From assembly GCA_040755395.1 (NCBI GenBank), contig JBFMAX010000005.1, forward strand, positions 62,001 to 126,000: DNA of 64,000 bases, given 5' to 3'. Below are positions 1 to 8,944 of this stretch, in pieces; position 1 is the stretch's first letter; the number at the start of each line of letters is the position of its first letter. Source of the DNA: Nitrospirota bacterium (lineage in GTDB: Bacteria; Nitrospirota; Nitrospiria; Nitrospirales; Nitrospiraceae). Below the pieces are notes generated by a model. That model saw only the letters and a program-made list of their open reading frames with translations, had not been told where the DNA came from and did no database searches. The position numbers and the translations under genes were made by a program.

Positions 1-325
1 CGTGAAAGTTGTGAAGAAACGTCGCATCGCGGACGGCGAAATATTTTTTCTCGCTTTGAATCTGGCTGTAGAGAGAGGTAAGCAACCGTTTGGTCGTTTC
101 AATCGCGGGATAGTGAAGCGATACCATTTCCGTGCTCAAGACGGTCAACTGCCGAAGCTGAAGAAGCGCATAGAGATTCACTCCTACCATGACGGCAATA
201 ATAACCAGGGAGGTGAGAACCAATCGCCAGAAAATCGAAACACCGGCCACTGACAATCTCTTGCTCTTGGTGGTCAAAATCGTAGTGGAGGAAGCGCTTT
301 CATCGATGTAGGCAAATCCATACAT
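1..325 (-). CDS. Membrane sensor protein, N-terminal part (cut by window edge)
   Basis: Reading leftward from ATG at 323-325, 108 codons stay open to the edge. A short cytoplasmic start (MYGFAYIDES) and a basic stretch (TKSKRL) lead into one membrane helix (about residues 31-55, FWRLVLTSLVIIAVMVGVNL). A helical segment follows (QLRQLTVLSTEMVSLHYPAIE), of the kind found in four-helix-bundle sensor domains of histidine kinases and chemoreceptors. The output domain lies outside the window, so kinase, chemoreceptor or cyclase cannot be told apart. No clear ribosome site precedes the ATG; the upstream stretch is AT-rich. Confidence 0.6.
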   Translation of the reverse strand, partial: MYGFAYIDESASSTTILTTKSKRLSVAGVSIFWRLVLTSLVIIAVMVGVNLYALLQLRQLTVLSTEMVSLHYPAIETTKRLLTSLYSQIQSEKKYFAVRDATFLHNFH

Positions 326-523
326 TATTTTTTATTGAATAACAATCAGTTTTATTGTTCGAAGCATACACACTGAATGGACCATCCACCCCTGGATACT
401 GGAACCTTCACTTTTTCCAAGACACAAAGCCGGCGGATATGGGTGAATTGCTTTGGCAAAACAATCAGATAACGGAGAGGGCGTGGAAAAGTTCTGAGGC
501 AGCGACTGCAGGTCATTAGAACT

Positions 524-560
524 AAAATAAAGCAAAAACGTTGCCCGTCACTGGACGGGT
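524..560 (-). terminator. Rho-independent terminator of the 602-1420 gene
   Basis: On the minus strand CCCGTC-CAGT-GACGGG forms a perfect 6-bp stem with a 4-nt loop, followed by a T-rich run (CAACGTTTTTGC, then TTTATTTT). It lies about 40 bp past the stop codon of the upstream membrane-protein gene. Confidence 0.6.
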
Positions 561-601
561 TCAGAAGGCGAATCAGCGGATGAAAGAAGAAGTCGATACA
601 T

Positions 602-1420
602 CTAGGGAGAGCCGAATCGACGTTTGAAAAGACGCTGTCGACGGGAAGAGCCGTACAGAGAGGCGAAGAGGTGCCCGCGGAAGAACATGATTGCGATTGC
701 CAGCGGTGGAGTCAGGATGAAAACTAGCAACGTGCTGGCGCCTTCGGGCAGACCGAGATAAGCCAGCCAGGCCGTCAAGAGCGTAAACGGAAGAGCCAGC
801 ATCTGAAACAAATCCAGTCCCGCTCCTCTCCCCAGCACACTCGAGAGACCGAAGAAGAAGGACAAGCCTAACGGCGCCAGGACGACCGCCAGAGGCAGAA
901 ACCACTCGATCCAGTTCTCAATGACGAACTCATAGCTCGTTTTGAGCACATCCAAGGGAGAACTGTGTCTGACCTGATAGATCACTTCGGGCGTGGGATT
1001 CAACAGAATGAACAGCAAGAGAAACACGGCGGTGGCCAGAAAGGCCCCGTTGGGGTTGGCCGTCAGTCCCGTGTCCAGCAACATGATCGGGACCCAGAGG
1101 ACAAACCCGACACTGATCACATCCCAAAAATACTGTCCGAAACTCCCGAGAATATCCCGAAGCTCAAGGCGCCGCGCGCTCAGGACCGCCTGTTCGATCA
1201 GACTCAGCATCGCCCCGATCAGCAACGCGTTCACCGCGCCCAACATGAATCCTCCCGCGATACCCAGCGGCGCCGCCAACTTGGTTGCGAACAGCATCAA
1301 CGCGGCGAACGCCACCATCGCCGGCACGGTGACCCACCCTCTGGCGAGCGAGATGATCGTCCCGCGTAACGCGTCCTTATAAAGACTGAGCGTGGCGAAG
1401 AGCAGCTCCGACATCGGCAC
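602..1420 (-). CDS. Polytopic membrane protein of unknown function
   Basis: 272 aa with about seven hydrophobic segments (roughly residues 28-52, 53-77, 98-119, 124-147, 169-196, 204-222, 228-251) and a basic tail (SSRRQRLFKRRFGSP), fitting an inner-membrane protein with a cytoplasmic C terminus. No family was recognised and no catalytic or metal motif stands out. It is followed by a good terminator, and the SDR gene lies just upstream on the same strand (18-bp gap), so the two may be co-transcribed. Coding is well supported by the membrane pattern. Confidence 0.7.
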   Translation of the reverse strand: MPMSELLFATLSLYKDALRGTIISLARGWVTVPAMVAFAALMLFATKLAAPLGIAGGFMLGAVNALLIGAMLSLIEQAVLSARRLELRDILGSFGQYFWDVISVGFVLWVPIMLLDTGLTANPNGAFLATAVFLLLFILLNPTPEVIYQVRHSSPLDVLKTSYEFVIENWIEWFLPLAVVLAPLGLSFFFGLSSVLGRGAGLDLFQMLALPFTLLTAWLAYLGLPEGASTLLVFILTPPLAIAIMFFRGHLFASLYGSSRRQRLFKRRFGSP

Positions 1421-1438
1421 GGGTTCGCAATCGCCGGG

Positions 1439-2281
1439 TTAGACGGGTGACTTCATCCATCGGCCCGCCCCTCGAATCAGGACACGCCGGGGGACACAGC
1501 GGCTCACCAGAGCCAGGAGGACCCCGCTCACACCCACGGTGACCAGCGAGGGACCCTGCTTCAGGGCCGAGAGAGACGCGCGGACGACTTTTTCCGGACG
1601 CTGGGAGCCGAACGGGTTTCGGGGACGGAATCCCGCGGTGCGGTGAAACTCCGTATCGGTCGATCCAGGGCAGCAGACCTGTATGCGCACGCCGGACCGG
1701 CGGACTTCCTCATCCAGGGCCTGGGAGAAATTGATCAGAAACGCTTTGGTCGCGGCATATTCGGCCATATGCGGCACGGCGAACAATCCGGCGATGGAGG
1801 CGACGTTCACGATAGCGCCTGAGCGACGCTCCACCATGCCGGGCAGGAACAACCGCATACTCTCGACGACCGTATTGACGTGCAATCGCAGCATCTGCTG
1901 AATTCTCGCCATCGGCATCTCGGCGAATTCTCCGAACAACCCGAAACCAGCGTTATTCACCAGCAAGTCGGGGAGCCCGCGAAATTGACACGCGGCGACA
2001 TACAGCCGGTGCGCGGCTTCTGGCTCGCTGAGATCGATCAGTTCGTGGCTCACCGACACGGCGTAGGCGCTGAGTTCGACTCTGAGCCGGTCCAGCGCTT
2101 CTTGATCGCGAGCGACCAGGAGCAGATCGTATCCCTTCGACGCCAGCGCATGAGCGTACGCGGCGCCGATCCCGCGCGATGAACCGGTCACCACCGCAAA
2201 CGGCCGCCCGTCCTGCGCCCTAGAATGATGCCCATGACCGATCACAACCGGACAATAGTCTGGATGGTCGGCGGCGGTCAA
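1439..2281 (-). CDS. Short-chain dehydrogenase/reductase
   Basis: Classical SDR fold: cofactor motif TGSSRGIG near residue 32, NNAG near 110, catalytic Ser in NVASIAG and YAATK supplying Tyr and Lys. An NAD(P)-dependent oxidoreductase is expected; the substrate cannot be read from sequence. The coordinates use a TTG start, which leaves an unusually long tail before the Rossmann strand. A GTG at 2243-2245 would give a more typical N terminus, but neither has a clear ribosome site. It is probably transcribed with the downstream membrane protein. Confidence 0.85.
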   Translation of the reverse strand: MTAADHPDYCPVVIGHGHHSRAQDGRPFAVVTGSSRGIGAAYAHALASKGYDLLLVARDQEALDRLRVELSAYAVSVSHELIDLSEPEAAHRLYVAACQFRGLPDLLVNNAGFGLFGEFAEMPMARIQQMLRLHVNTVVESMRLFLPGMVERRSGAIVNVASIAGLFAVPHMAEYAATKAFLINFSQALDEEVRRSGVRIQVCCPGSTDTEFHRTAGFRPRNPFGSQRPEKVVRASLSALKQGPSLVTVGVSGVLLALVSRCVPRRVLIRGAGRWMKSPV

Positions 2282-2384
2282 GTCGGCCGCCGAGACTCTC
2301 GACGAAACCTGTCGGTCCGAGTACAGTGTGGCGAAGCGACCGCCTTATTTTCGATCATCCACCACAGCGACGGGAGAGTACACC

Positions 2385-2600
2385 ATGATCGATCCAGCTT
2401 TCGCAGGACATGCGGGCGAGACAGGCATCGCGCTGCTGATGCCGCACGAAATGATGAGCGGTCTGGCCCTTGTAGCCGGTCTTGCCTTGCTCTCGCTGCT
2501 CCTTATTTCGCTCACGGCGTGGAAAGTCCGTCGGATCGAGCGCCGGCTTCATCGCCTTGAAGAACGGCTTTCAGGAAGTGTGGAAGGGTTTTCGCGCTAG
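2385..2600 (+). CDS. Small single-span membrane protein
   Basis: 71 aa starting at ATG 2385, chosen because a GGGAGAG ribosome site lies 7 nt upstream. One membrane helix (about residues 22-45, MSGLALVAGLALLSLLLISLTAW) is followed by a basic amphipathic helix (KVRRIERRLHRLEERL), a short coiled coil. No family recognised. It sits between the divergent SDR and clpB. The open frame extends further upstream, but that part has no ribosome site. Confidence 0.55.
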   Translation: MIDPAFAGHAGETGIALLMPHEMMSGLALVAGLALLSLLLISLTAWKVRRIERRLHRLEERLSGSVEGFSR

Positions 2601-2716
2601 TCTGCCGCGCGGTCCCATAAAGAAACACGACACACCCGCATATTGACTTGCCCTGTGCCGTGATTACTGCTTGTTCATAGGCGACATCGGCGGCTCAGCC
2701 GCCAAGGAGCGTTTCG

Positions 2717-5326
2717 ATGGATATGAATCGCATGACCATCAAGTTGCAGGAAGCGTTACAAGCCGCCTCGGGCCATGCCATGCGGAGAAGCCATCAAGGC
2801 GTCGACGTCGAACATGTCTTGCTGGCGCTGCTGGAGCAGGAAGGCGGCATCGCCGGCACGCTGCTGGAGTCCGCCGGAGTCGCCGTCTCGGCGGTGAAGG
2901 CCGCCGTCGAGCAGGCTCTCTCGAAGATCCCGCAGGTCCAAGGACCGGGATCCGGGCCGGGACAGATTCACCTCACCGCCCGGTTGGGCCAAGTCCTGAC
3001 GCGGGCGGAAGAGGAAATGAAGGCGCTGCGGGACGACTACCTCAGCGTCGAGCACGTCCTCCTCGCGATGGCCGAGGAAGGCGGCATCCTCCGACGGGTA
3101 GGCCTGACGCGCGACCGGCTCCTGCCCGCGCTTCAAAAAGTCCGAGGCAACCAGCGCGTCACCAGCCAAGATCCTGAAGGCACCTACCAAGCCCTCGAGA
3201 AGTACGGACGCGACCTCACCAGGCTGGCCGGCCAAGGGAAGCTCGATCCGGTGATCGGCCGAGACGATGAAATCCGCCGCGTGATCCAGATCCTCTCCCG
3301 TCGTACCAAGAACAATCCTGTGCTGATCGGCGAGCCAGGCGTCGGCAAAACGGCGATCGTGGAAGGCTTGGCGCAGCGGATCGTGAAAGGCGACGTGCCC
3401 GAAGGGCTCAAACACAAGCGCTTGATCGTCCTGGACATGGGCGCCCTGGTGGCCGGCGCGAAATTCCGAGGCGAATTCGAGGAGCGGTTGAAGGCGGTGT
3501 TGAAGGAGATTCAGGCGGCTCAGGGCCAGATCCTCCTGTTCATCGACGAACTGCACACCGTCGTCGGCGCCGGGGCCGCCGAAGGAGCGATGGACGCCGC
3601 GAACCTGCTGAAACCCATGCTCGCACGCGGCGAGCTCCACCTGATCGGCGCGACGACGCTGGACGAATACCGGAAGCATATCGAGAAGGATGCGGCGCTG
3701 GAACGGCGGTTCCAGACGGTGATGGTCGATCAACCGTCCGTCGAGGACACCATCTCCATTCTTCGAGGGCTCAAGGAGCGTTACGAAGTTCACCATGGCG
3801 TGCGGATCAAGGACGCGGCATTGGTCGCCGCAGCCAAGCTGTCTCACCGTTACATTTCCGACCGGTTCCTCCCCGACAAAGCCATCGACCTGGTGGACGA
3901 AGCGGCGGCGCGGCTGCGCACGGAGATCGACAGCCTGCCGGCCGAACTCGACGAAGTCTCCCGCAAAGTCATGCAACTGGAGATCGAGCGGGAGGCCCTC
4001 CGCAAAGAGCAGGACCCCGGCAGCAAGGCCCGTCTCGACGCGTTGGAGAAAGAACTGGCGGAACTGAACCGTGATCTGCAGGCGCTGAAGGCGCGATGGG
4101 AATCCGAAAAGGCCTCCGTGGCGCGGTTGCGCAAGATTCGTCAGCAGATCGAAGAGGTCAAGCAGCAGATCGAGCAGGCGGAACGGGCCTACGATCTGAA
4201 TCGTGTCGCCGAATTGAGGTACGGCGAACTGCCTCGGTTGGAGCGCGAGCTGGCGTTGGAGGAGCAAGGGTTGACCAAGAAGCAGGGCGAGAGCCGCCTG
4301 CTGAAGGAAGAAGTCGACGAGGACGACATCGCCGAGGTCGTCAGCCGGTGGACCGGCATCCCCGTCAGTCGGTTGATGGAAGGCGAGATGGACAAGTTAC
4401 TCAAGCTGGAGGAGCTTCTGCATCGACGCGTCGTGGGACAGGACGAAGCTGTTCGTGCGGTGGCCGATGCGGTTCTGCGGGCGCGATCAGGGATCAAGGA
4501 CCCCAACCGCCCGATCGGGTCATTCCTGTTTCTCGGTCCGACCGGGGTCGGGAAAACCGAGCTGGCCCGCGCACTGGCGGCGACCTTGTTCGACGATGAG
4601 GCCAACCTCATCCGCATCGATATGTCGGAGTACATGGAGAAGCATACGGTCGCGCGCCTGATCGGCGCGCCCCCCGGCTACGTCGGCTACGAAGAGGGCG
4701 GTCAATTGACGGAGGCCGTCCGGAGGCGTCCGTTCTCCGTGATTCTGTTCGATGAGATCGAAAAAGCGCACCACGATGTTTTCAACATCCTCCTGCAGGT
4801 GCTCGACGACGGCCGGCTGACCGATTCACAGGGCCGAACCGTGGATTTCAAAAACACGGTGCTCATCATGACTTCGAACATCGGCAGTCCTCATATCCTC
4901 GAATCCCAACAGACCGGAGGCTCTTACGAACAGATGCGCGCGCTCGTCATGAACGAGCTGCGCCGACACTTCCGGCCGGAATTCTTAAACCGCGTGGATG
5001 AGGTCGTCGTGTTCCACCCGCTGACGGAGGAACATCTGGTCAAGATCGTGGACATCCAATTGGGCCGGTTGCGCGAGCGCTTGGCCGAGCGGCGGATCTC
5101 GCTCGTCCTCACGCCGGCCGCTCTGGCGAGCATCGGGAAACGGGGGTACGATCCGGTGTACGGAGCCCGGCCGCTGAAGCGCCTCATCCAGCAGGAAATC
5201 GAGACCCCCTTGGCCCGCCAATTGGTCAAGGGAGAATTGCGGGACGGGGATACGGCCTCCGTCGATCTCAAGGAGGGACAGATCGTGATCATTCCGACCC
5301 TCGAGGCGAACCGGGTCGATGCTTAA
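2717..5326 (+). CDS. clpB: ATP-dependent disaggregase ClpB
   Basis: 869 aa, full length for ClpB. Order: N-terminal Clp repeats (residues 1-150), first AAA+ module with Walker A GEPGVGKT near 205 and Walker [10 protein letters not shown], the long coiled-coil middle domain (about 400-525) that separates ClpB from other Clp ATPases, second AAA+ module with GPTGVGKT near 607 and [11 protein letters not shown], then the Clp C-terminal domain ([10 protein letters not shown]). ClpB extracts proteins from aggregates together with DnaK. AAGGAG lies 9 nt before the ATG; a second ATG two codons on is possible. The Hsp20 gene follows after 157 bp, a sensible heat-shock pairing. Confidence 0.97.
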   Translation: MDMNRMTIKLQEALQAASGHAMRRSHQGVDVEHVLLALLEQEGGIAGTLLESAGVAVSAVKAAVEQALSKIPQVQGPGSGPGQIHLTARLGQVLTRAEEEMKALRDDYLSVEHVLLAMAEEGGILRRVGLTRDRLLPALQKVRGNQRVTSQDPEGTYQALEKYGRDLTRLAGQGKLDPVIGRDDEIRRVIQILSRRTKNNPVLIGEPGVGKTAIVEGLAQRIVKGDVPEGLKHKRLIVLDMGALVAGAKFRGEFEERLKAVLKEIQAAQGQILLFIDELHTVVGAGAAEGAMDAANLLKPMLARGELHLIGATTLDEYRKHIEKDAALERRFQTVMVDQPSVEDTISILRGLKERYEVHHGVRIKDAALVAAAKLSHRYISDRFLPDKAIDLVDEAAARLRTEIDSLPAELDEVSRKVMQLEIEREALRKEQDPGSKARLDALEKELAELNRDLQALKARWESEKASVARLRKIRQQIEEVKQQIEQAERAYDLNRVAELRYGELPRLERELALEEQGLTKKQGESRLLKEEVDEDDIAEVVSRWTGIPVSRLMEGEMDKLLKLEELLHRRVVGQDEAVRAVADAVLRARSGIKDPNRPIGSFLFLGPTGVGKTELARALAATLFDDEANLIRIDMSEYMEKHTVARLIGAPPGYVGYEEGGQLTEAVRRRPFSVILFDEIEKAHHDVFNILLQVLDDGRLTDSQGRTVDFKNTVLIMTSNIGSPHILESQQTGGSYEQMRALVMNELRRHFRPEFLNRVDEVVVFHPLTEEHLVKIVDIQLGRLRERLAERRISLVLTPAALASIGKRGYDPVYGARPLKRLIQQEIETPLARQLVKGELRDGDTASVDLKEGQIVIIPTLEANRVDA

Positions 5327-5483
5327 GAGAGAACATCCTAAGGAACTGTCCGGCGTAAGAACCTGGAAGGTTTCAGAGAAGAGTCGGCGGGCGCAGAGGG
5401 CTTGACCGGGCGAGCGGCAGTGTTATCTCTTCATCGTACACGGATGGTTCTGGCCGCCTCATTCTTTAAGAAAGGAGGATCCC

Positions 5484-5888
5484 ATGCTGACGACCTACGC
5501 GCCTCTCGATGTCGATCGGTTCCTGGACGACGTGCTCTCCACCGTGGCGGGCAAGGCAGTTTGGGTTCCGGCCTGTAATGCCTACGAGGACGAGCAGGGA
5601 TTTTGGATCCAGGCCGCGTTGCCCGGAATGGATCGACAGGATATTCATCTCATGATGGAGGACGGTGTCCTGACCATCAAAGGCGAGCAGAAACAGGAAG
5701 AAGAAAACGCCAAGCGGGTCTACATGACCCGCGAGTTCCAAGGCGGGGCGTTTTCCCGCGCGTTTCGAGTCCCGGCGAGTGTGGACGCCGACAAGATCTC
5801 TGCAACCTACAAGGACGGGGTCCTGACCGTCGCCCTACCCAAGCGGGAGGAAACGAAACCTCGTCGGATTCTCATCGACCACGCGTGA
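5484..5888 (+). CDS. Hsp20/alpha-crystallin family small heat-shock protein
   Basis: 134 aa with a complete alpha-crystallin domain: ANAYEDEQGFWIQAALPGMDRQDIHLMMEDGVLTIKGE, then the conserved GAFSRAFRVPASVDADKISATYKDGVLTVALPK with the A-x3-DGVL-x3-P signature. It acts as an ATP-independent holdase that keeps unfolding proteins soluble for ClpB/DnaK. A strong AAAGGAGG lies 7 nt before the ATG. Its position right after clpB suggests joint stress control, although the 157-bp gap leaves room for its own promoter. A strong terminator follows. Confidence 0.95.
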   Translation: MLTTYAPLDVDRFLDDVLSTVAGKAVWVPACNAYEDEQGFWIQAALPGMDRQDIHLMMEDGVLTIKGEQKQEEENAKRVYMTREFQGGAFSRAFRVPASVDADKISATYKDGVLTVALPKREETKPRRILIDHA

Positions 5889-5911
5889 GACCACTTCACA
5901 TCGAGACGGAG

Positions 5912-5943
5912 GGGGAGGCGGCTTCTCCAGCCGCCTCCCCTTT
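5912..5943 (+). terminator. Rho-independent terminator after hsp20
   Basis: GGGGAGGCGGCT-TCTCC-AGCCGCCTCCCC is a perfect 12-bp stem with a 5-nt loop followed by TTT. It lies between the convergent hsp20 and the gene at 5950-6375. The weak T-run makes it partly a generic hairpin. Confidence 0.65.
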
Positions 5944-5949
5944 CGTCAT

Positions 5950-6375
5950 TCATCCGATCGCCACGGCACCGCCCTTCATATCGTTGTCCGTGCCGCTCAT
6001 CCGGAGCTTATCGATTTTCCATTCGGTCGGCGACACGACCAACGTATGGCCTTTAATGGTGCGGAACTCGCCTTGAGTCAAGACCACGACGCCTTGCTTT
6101 TTGATCTCCATCTGCAGCACCACTTTTCCGCTTTCCCTGTGTTTGAGCAGCAGGCTGGTCGGAGTCTTCGACAGGTCGTAGGCCCGTTTTTCATTGAACG
6201 CCACGATGCTGTCCACGATTTTCACGGCCACCCGGCTGTTTTCGTCGAACATCGCGAAGTTGACGAGCAACGGACCTTCCGGCTGAGGTAACGAGACGGT
6301 CATCTGCGGGACGCCTTCGATTTCGATCGTGCCGTTGGTATTGCGGTACACGTTTGATCCGATTTCGATATCCAT
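5950..6375 (-). CDS. Conserved-looking beta-rich protein of unknown function
   Basis: 141 aa, no signal peptide or membrane segment, mostly alternating beta-type sequence (VNFAMFDENSRVAVKIVDSIVAF, SLLLKHRESGKVVLQMEIKKQGVVVLTQGEF). A GAGGAG ribosome site precedes the ATG. Family not recognised. The gene is convergent with hsp20 and shares the intervening hairpin. Confidence 0.65.
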   Translation of the reverse strand: MDIEIGSNVYRNTNGTIEIEGVPQMTVSLPQPEGPLLVNFAMFDENSRVAVKIVDSIVAFNEKRAYDLSKTPTSLLLKHRESGKVVLQMEIKKQGVVVLTQGEFRTIKGHTLVVSPTEWKIDKLRMSGTDNDMKGGAVAIG

Positions 6376-6469
6376 GCTCTCCTCTCAGCAGCAGGCTAGG
6401 GGGCGATGAGTTTAGCGGAACCCAGAATCCCCTTTCCGGCTTGTCTCCCGCTCTGCGCCTCCCGTCCGG

Positions 6470-6685
6470 CTACGGTTTTTTGATCCTGTCCAAAATCAGC
6501 GCGATACATCCTCCTAGCAAGCCTCCGCCGATGATGGCGGTGAGCAACTCCACCAACTTGACCTCCCATAACGATCCTTGGGCCTGCATCACTTCGCGGA
6601 TGCCGCCTTGCAACATGATGACCGCCAACGCCATCGTCGCGCCGATCAGGAACCACCAGCCGAAGACTCTGAACGAATGCCACAT
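6470..6685 (-). CDS. Small two-span membrane protein
   Basis: 71 aa from ATG 6683-6685 (MWHSFRVFGWWF), with two hydrophobic helices (about residues 8-25 and 45-64, the second glycine-rich: IIGGGLLGGCIALIL) and a basic end (DRIKKP). A frame starting seven codons earlier (6706) begins inside the terminal repeat of the adjacent MITE-like element (AATAATGCGGG), so that ATG is probably donated by the element and not native. Function unknown. Confidence 0.5.
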   Translation of the reverse strand: MWHSFRVFGWWFLIGATMALAVIMLQGGIREVMQAQGSLWEVKLVELLTAIIGGGLLGGCIALILDRIKKP

Positions 6686-6695
6686 GCGCCGTTCC

Positions 6696-6998
6696 CTAAC
6701 CCGCATTATTCATGAACGCTTCTGCTGCTTCGGCCCATTGCAACAGCAGGGCAATGGGCACCCCGATACGCTGTTGGGCACCCATTGCATTCCCGGAGCA
6801 ATGGGTCCCCGGCGTGCTCGCCACTCAGTCGGTCAACATACTGTTCAAGTATGCTTCCCTCCTTCGCGGCTGTGCTTGGGGGCACCCATTGCTCTTCTTG
6901 CTGCAATGGGTCTAGCACGGCGCGTCTGCCGGGCATCCGTTGCTCTTTCTGGTGCAACGGATGTAATGCGACGAACCGTCATGAATAATGCGGGCTAA
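6696..6998. mobile_element. MITE-like element, copy 1 (with CTAA target duplication)
   Basis: Left end 6700-6715 reads CCCGCATTATTCATGA and the right end is its exact inverse. Both are flanked by CTAA in direct orientation, so CTAA is a 4-bp target duplication. No transposase is encoded. The interior holds several copies of CCCATTGC/GCAATGGG words able to fold back on each other. The right flank supplies the TAG stop of comM (6995-6997). This is the longest of three copies in the window. Confidence 0.75.
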
Positions 6999-8524
6999 AA
7001 CTCGCCGCGCCGATCCAGGCTCCGGTACTGGATCGCTTCGGCGAGGTGCATCGCCTCGATGTCCTCCGAGCCGGCCAGGTCCGCGATCGTCCGCGCCACG
7101 CGCAGAATCCGACCGTACGCCCGGGCCGAGAGCCCGAGCCGCGTCATAGCCTGCTCCAGCAAGTGACGACCGGTTGCGTCGATTCTGCAATAGTTCTTGA
7201 GCTGACGCGGCCTCAACTGGGCGTTGGTGAAGATTTCGTCATGCTTGTATCGATCCGCTTGCCGGGCCCGTGCGGCCATCACCCTGGCGCGGATCGTCGC
7301 CGACGTGTCATGTGGCCGAGTCTCGTCGCCGAGTTCCCGAATATGCACCGGCGGGACCTCGATATGGATGTCCAGCCGGTCCCGGAGCGGTCCGGACAAT
7401 CGGGCCCGGTATCGGCGGATTTGGTGCGGCGTGCACAGACACTCGCGCGTACGGTCGCCGTAATAGCCGCAGGGGCAGGGATTCATCGCCGCCACGAGCA
7501 TGATTCTGGCGGGATAGCGCAACGAGCCGCTGGCGCGCGTCAGCGTGACGGTTTCGTCCTCCAACGGTTGTCTGAGACCGTCGAGCACGTGGCGTTTAAA
7601 TTCCAGGATTTCATCGAGGAATAAGACTCCATTGTGCGCCAGCGAGACTTCACCGGGTCTCGGCACCGCCCCGCCGCCGATCAGGCCGGCGTCCGAAATA
7701 CTATGATGGGGCGACCGGAACGGACGGGTCGTCAGCAGCGGCAGGCCGTCGGTCAGAAGACCCGCCACGCTATGGACTCTCGTGGTCTCGATCGCTTCCT
7801 CCGGCTGCATGAAAGGCAGAATCGTCGGTAGCCGCTTCGCCAACATGGTCTTACCCGATCCGGGCGGACCGACCATCAGGATGTTGTGTCCGCCGGCGGC
7901 AGCCACTTCCAGCGCGCGCTTGGCGTGGTCCTGACCCTTGACGTCGCCGAAGTCTTCGTCTTCCGTCGGCTGCCGACGAAACAAGGCTTCCCGATCCACT
8001 CCAGCCGGAGCGATGTGCTGCGCGCCTTGGAGAAACTCGACGGCTTCCGGCAGGGTATGGACCGGGAAGGCCGCCACGCCGTCCACCAGCGCCGCTTCCG
8101 CCGCATTCCCGGCCGGCAGGAGCAACTCATGAAAGTTTCGACAGGCCATGCCGATGGAAAGGGCGCCAGCGATCGGTTTCACACGCCCGTCCAAGGACAG
8201 CTCGCCCACAAGCACCTTCTTCTGAACCGACTCCGGCGGCAAGATTTCTTCGGCGATAAGAATGCCCACGGCGATCGCGAGATCCAGTCCCGATCCCTCT
8301 TTTTTCAGCCCGGCCGGGGCCAGATTGACGGTGATCTTTTTGACCGGAAAGGAAAAGCCGGTGTTCTTGAGCGCCGCACGGACGCGATCGCGACTCTCGC
8401 GGACCGTGGCGTCGGGAAGACCGACCACGGAAAACTGCGGCAGCCCGCCGCCGATGTCCACCTCGACTTCCACCAGATGGGCGTCTAGACCGACCACTGC
8501 CGCGCTCAGAACCTTTGCCAACAT
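6995..8524 (-). CDS. comM: ComM/YifB family Mg-chelatase-like AAA+ ATPase
   Basis: 509 aa starting at [12 protein letters not shown] (ATG 8522-8524); the longer open frame to 8677 runs through a MITE end and is not credible. Domains: N-terminal ChlI-type domain ([24 protein letters not shown]), AAA+ core with Walker A GPPGSGKT near residue 219, Walker [10 protein letters not shown], a cysteine cluster ([10 protein letters not shown]...CLC), and the Mg_chelatase C-terminal region ([20 protein letters not shown]). In naturally competent bacteria ComM is a branch-migration helicase that helps integrate transforming DNA. Confidence 0.93.
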   Translation of the reverse strand: MLAKVLSAAVVGLDAHLVEVEVDIGGGLPQFSVVGLPDATVRESRDRVRAALKNTGFSFPVKKITVNLAPAGLKKEGSGLDLAIAVGILIAEEILPPESVQKKVLVGELSLDGRVKPIAGALSIGMACRNFHELLLPAGNAAEAALVDGVAAFPVHTLPEAVEFLQGAQHIAPAGVDREALFRRQPTEDEDFGDVKGQDHAKRALEVAAAGGHNILMVGPPGSGKTMLAKRLPTILPFMQPEEAIETTRVHSVAGLLTDGLPLLTTRPFRSPHHSISDAGLIGGGAVPRPGEVSLAHNGVLFLDEILEFKRHVLDGLRQPLEDETVTLTRASGSLRYPARIMLVAAMNPCPCGYYGDRTRECLCTPHQIRRYRARLSGPLRDRLDIHIEVPPVHIRELGDETRPHDTSATIRARVMAARARQADRYKHDEIFTNAQLRPRQLKNYCRIDATGRHLLEQAMTRLGLSARAYGRILRVARTIADLAGSEDIEAMHLAEAIQYRSLDRRGEF

Positions 8525-8666
8525 GTCGGTTCCGTAGAAATACAAATGCGCCTGAGGCGCTGCGGGATTATAGGCGGGCCCCGACCTGTTTTCAACAGAA
8601 CCGGCCGTGCGGTGAGCCGGATGTGCGCACGCCGCGCACCGTTTTCGCTCCGTAGGACAGAACGGG

Positions 8667-8911
8667 CTAGCCCACATTATTCATGACCGCTTCTACTGCA
8701 ACCGCCGATACGCCGCTGCGACCAGGCTGGTCGCGACTGGCAGCGACCAGCCGGGCGGGCTCGCCCCTCACGGCCTCAACAGACTGTTTCAAGTATGCCT
8801 CGGCCTCTCGGGGCTCCCCGCGGGGGTGCCCATTGCTCTTCTCGTGCAATGGGTCCAACGCGTGGCGTCTTGGCGGTTTCGTCACGAATCGTCATGAATA
8901 ATGTGGGCTAG
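8667..8911. mobile_element. MITE-like element, copy 2 (CTAG flanks)
   Basis: Ends CCCACATTATTCATGA / TCATGAATAATGTGGG (8671-8686 and 8892-8907) with CTAG on both sides. No coding capacity. The internal module GGTGCCCATTGCTC...GTGCAATGGGTCC matches copies 1 and 3. It sits in the 420-bp divergent region between comM and the kelch gene. Its right edge lies where the -35 region of the kelch promoter would be. Confidence 0.75.
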
Positions 8912-8931
8912 ATTGCGTGAAGCCCCTTCAG

Positions 8932-8937
8932 TATAAT
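8932..8937 (+). promoter_or_regulatory. Perfect -10 box just before the kelch gene
   Basis: TATAAT lies 8 nt before the ATG at 8945, so transcription would begin at or next to the start codon, implying a leaderless or near-leaderless mRNA. The -35 region at 17-bp spacing (TAGATT) straddles the right edge of MITE copy 2. Confidence 0.4.
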
Positions 8938-8944
8938 CCGGTCC

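Noticed and set aside
332-535. 67-codon minus-strand frame near the left edge
   Set aside because: No ribosome site, unusual composition, and it lies in an AT-rich intergenic region holding the terminator of the next gene.
2756-4267. 503-codon open frame antisense to clpB
   Set aside because: Shadow of a GC-rich gene; no ribosome site, and codon composition follows clpB. The same applies to the long antisense frames over lysS, lnt, addA and addB.
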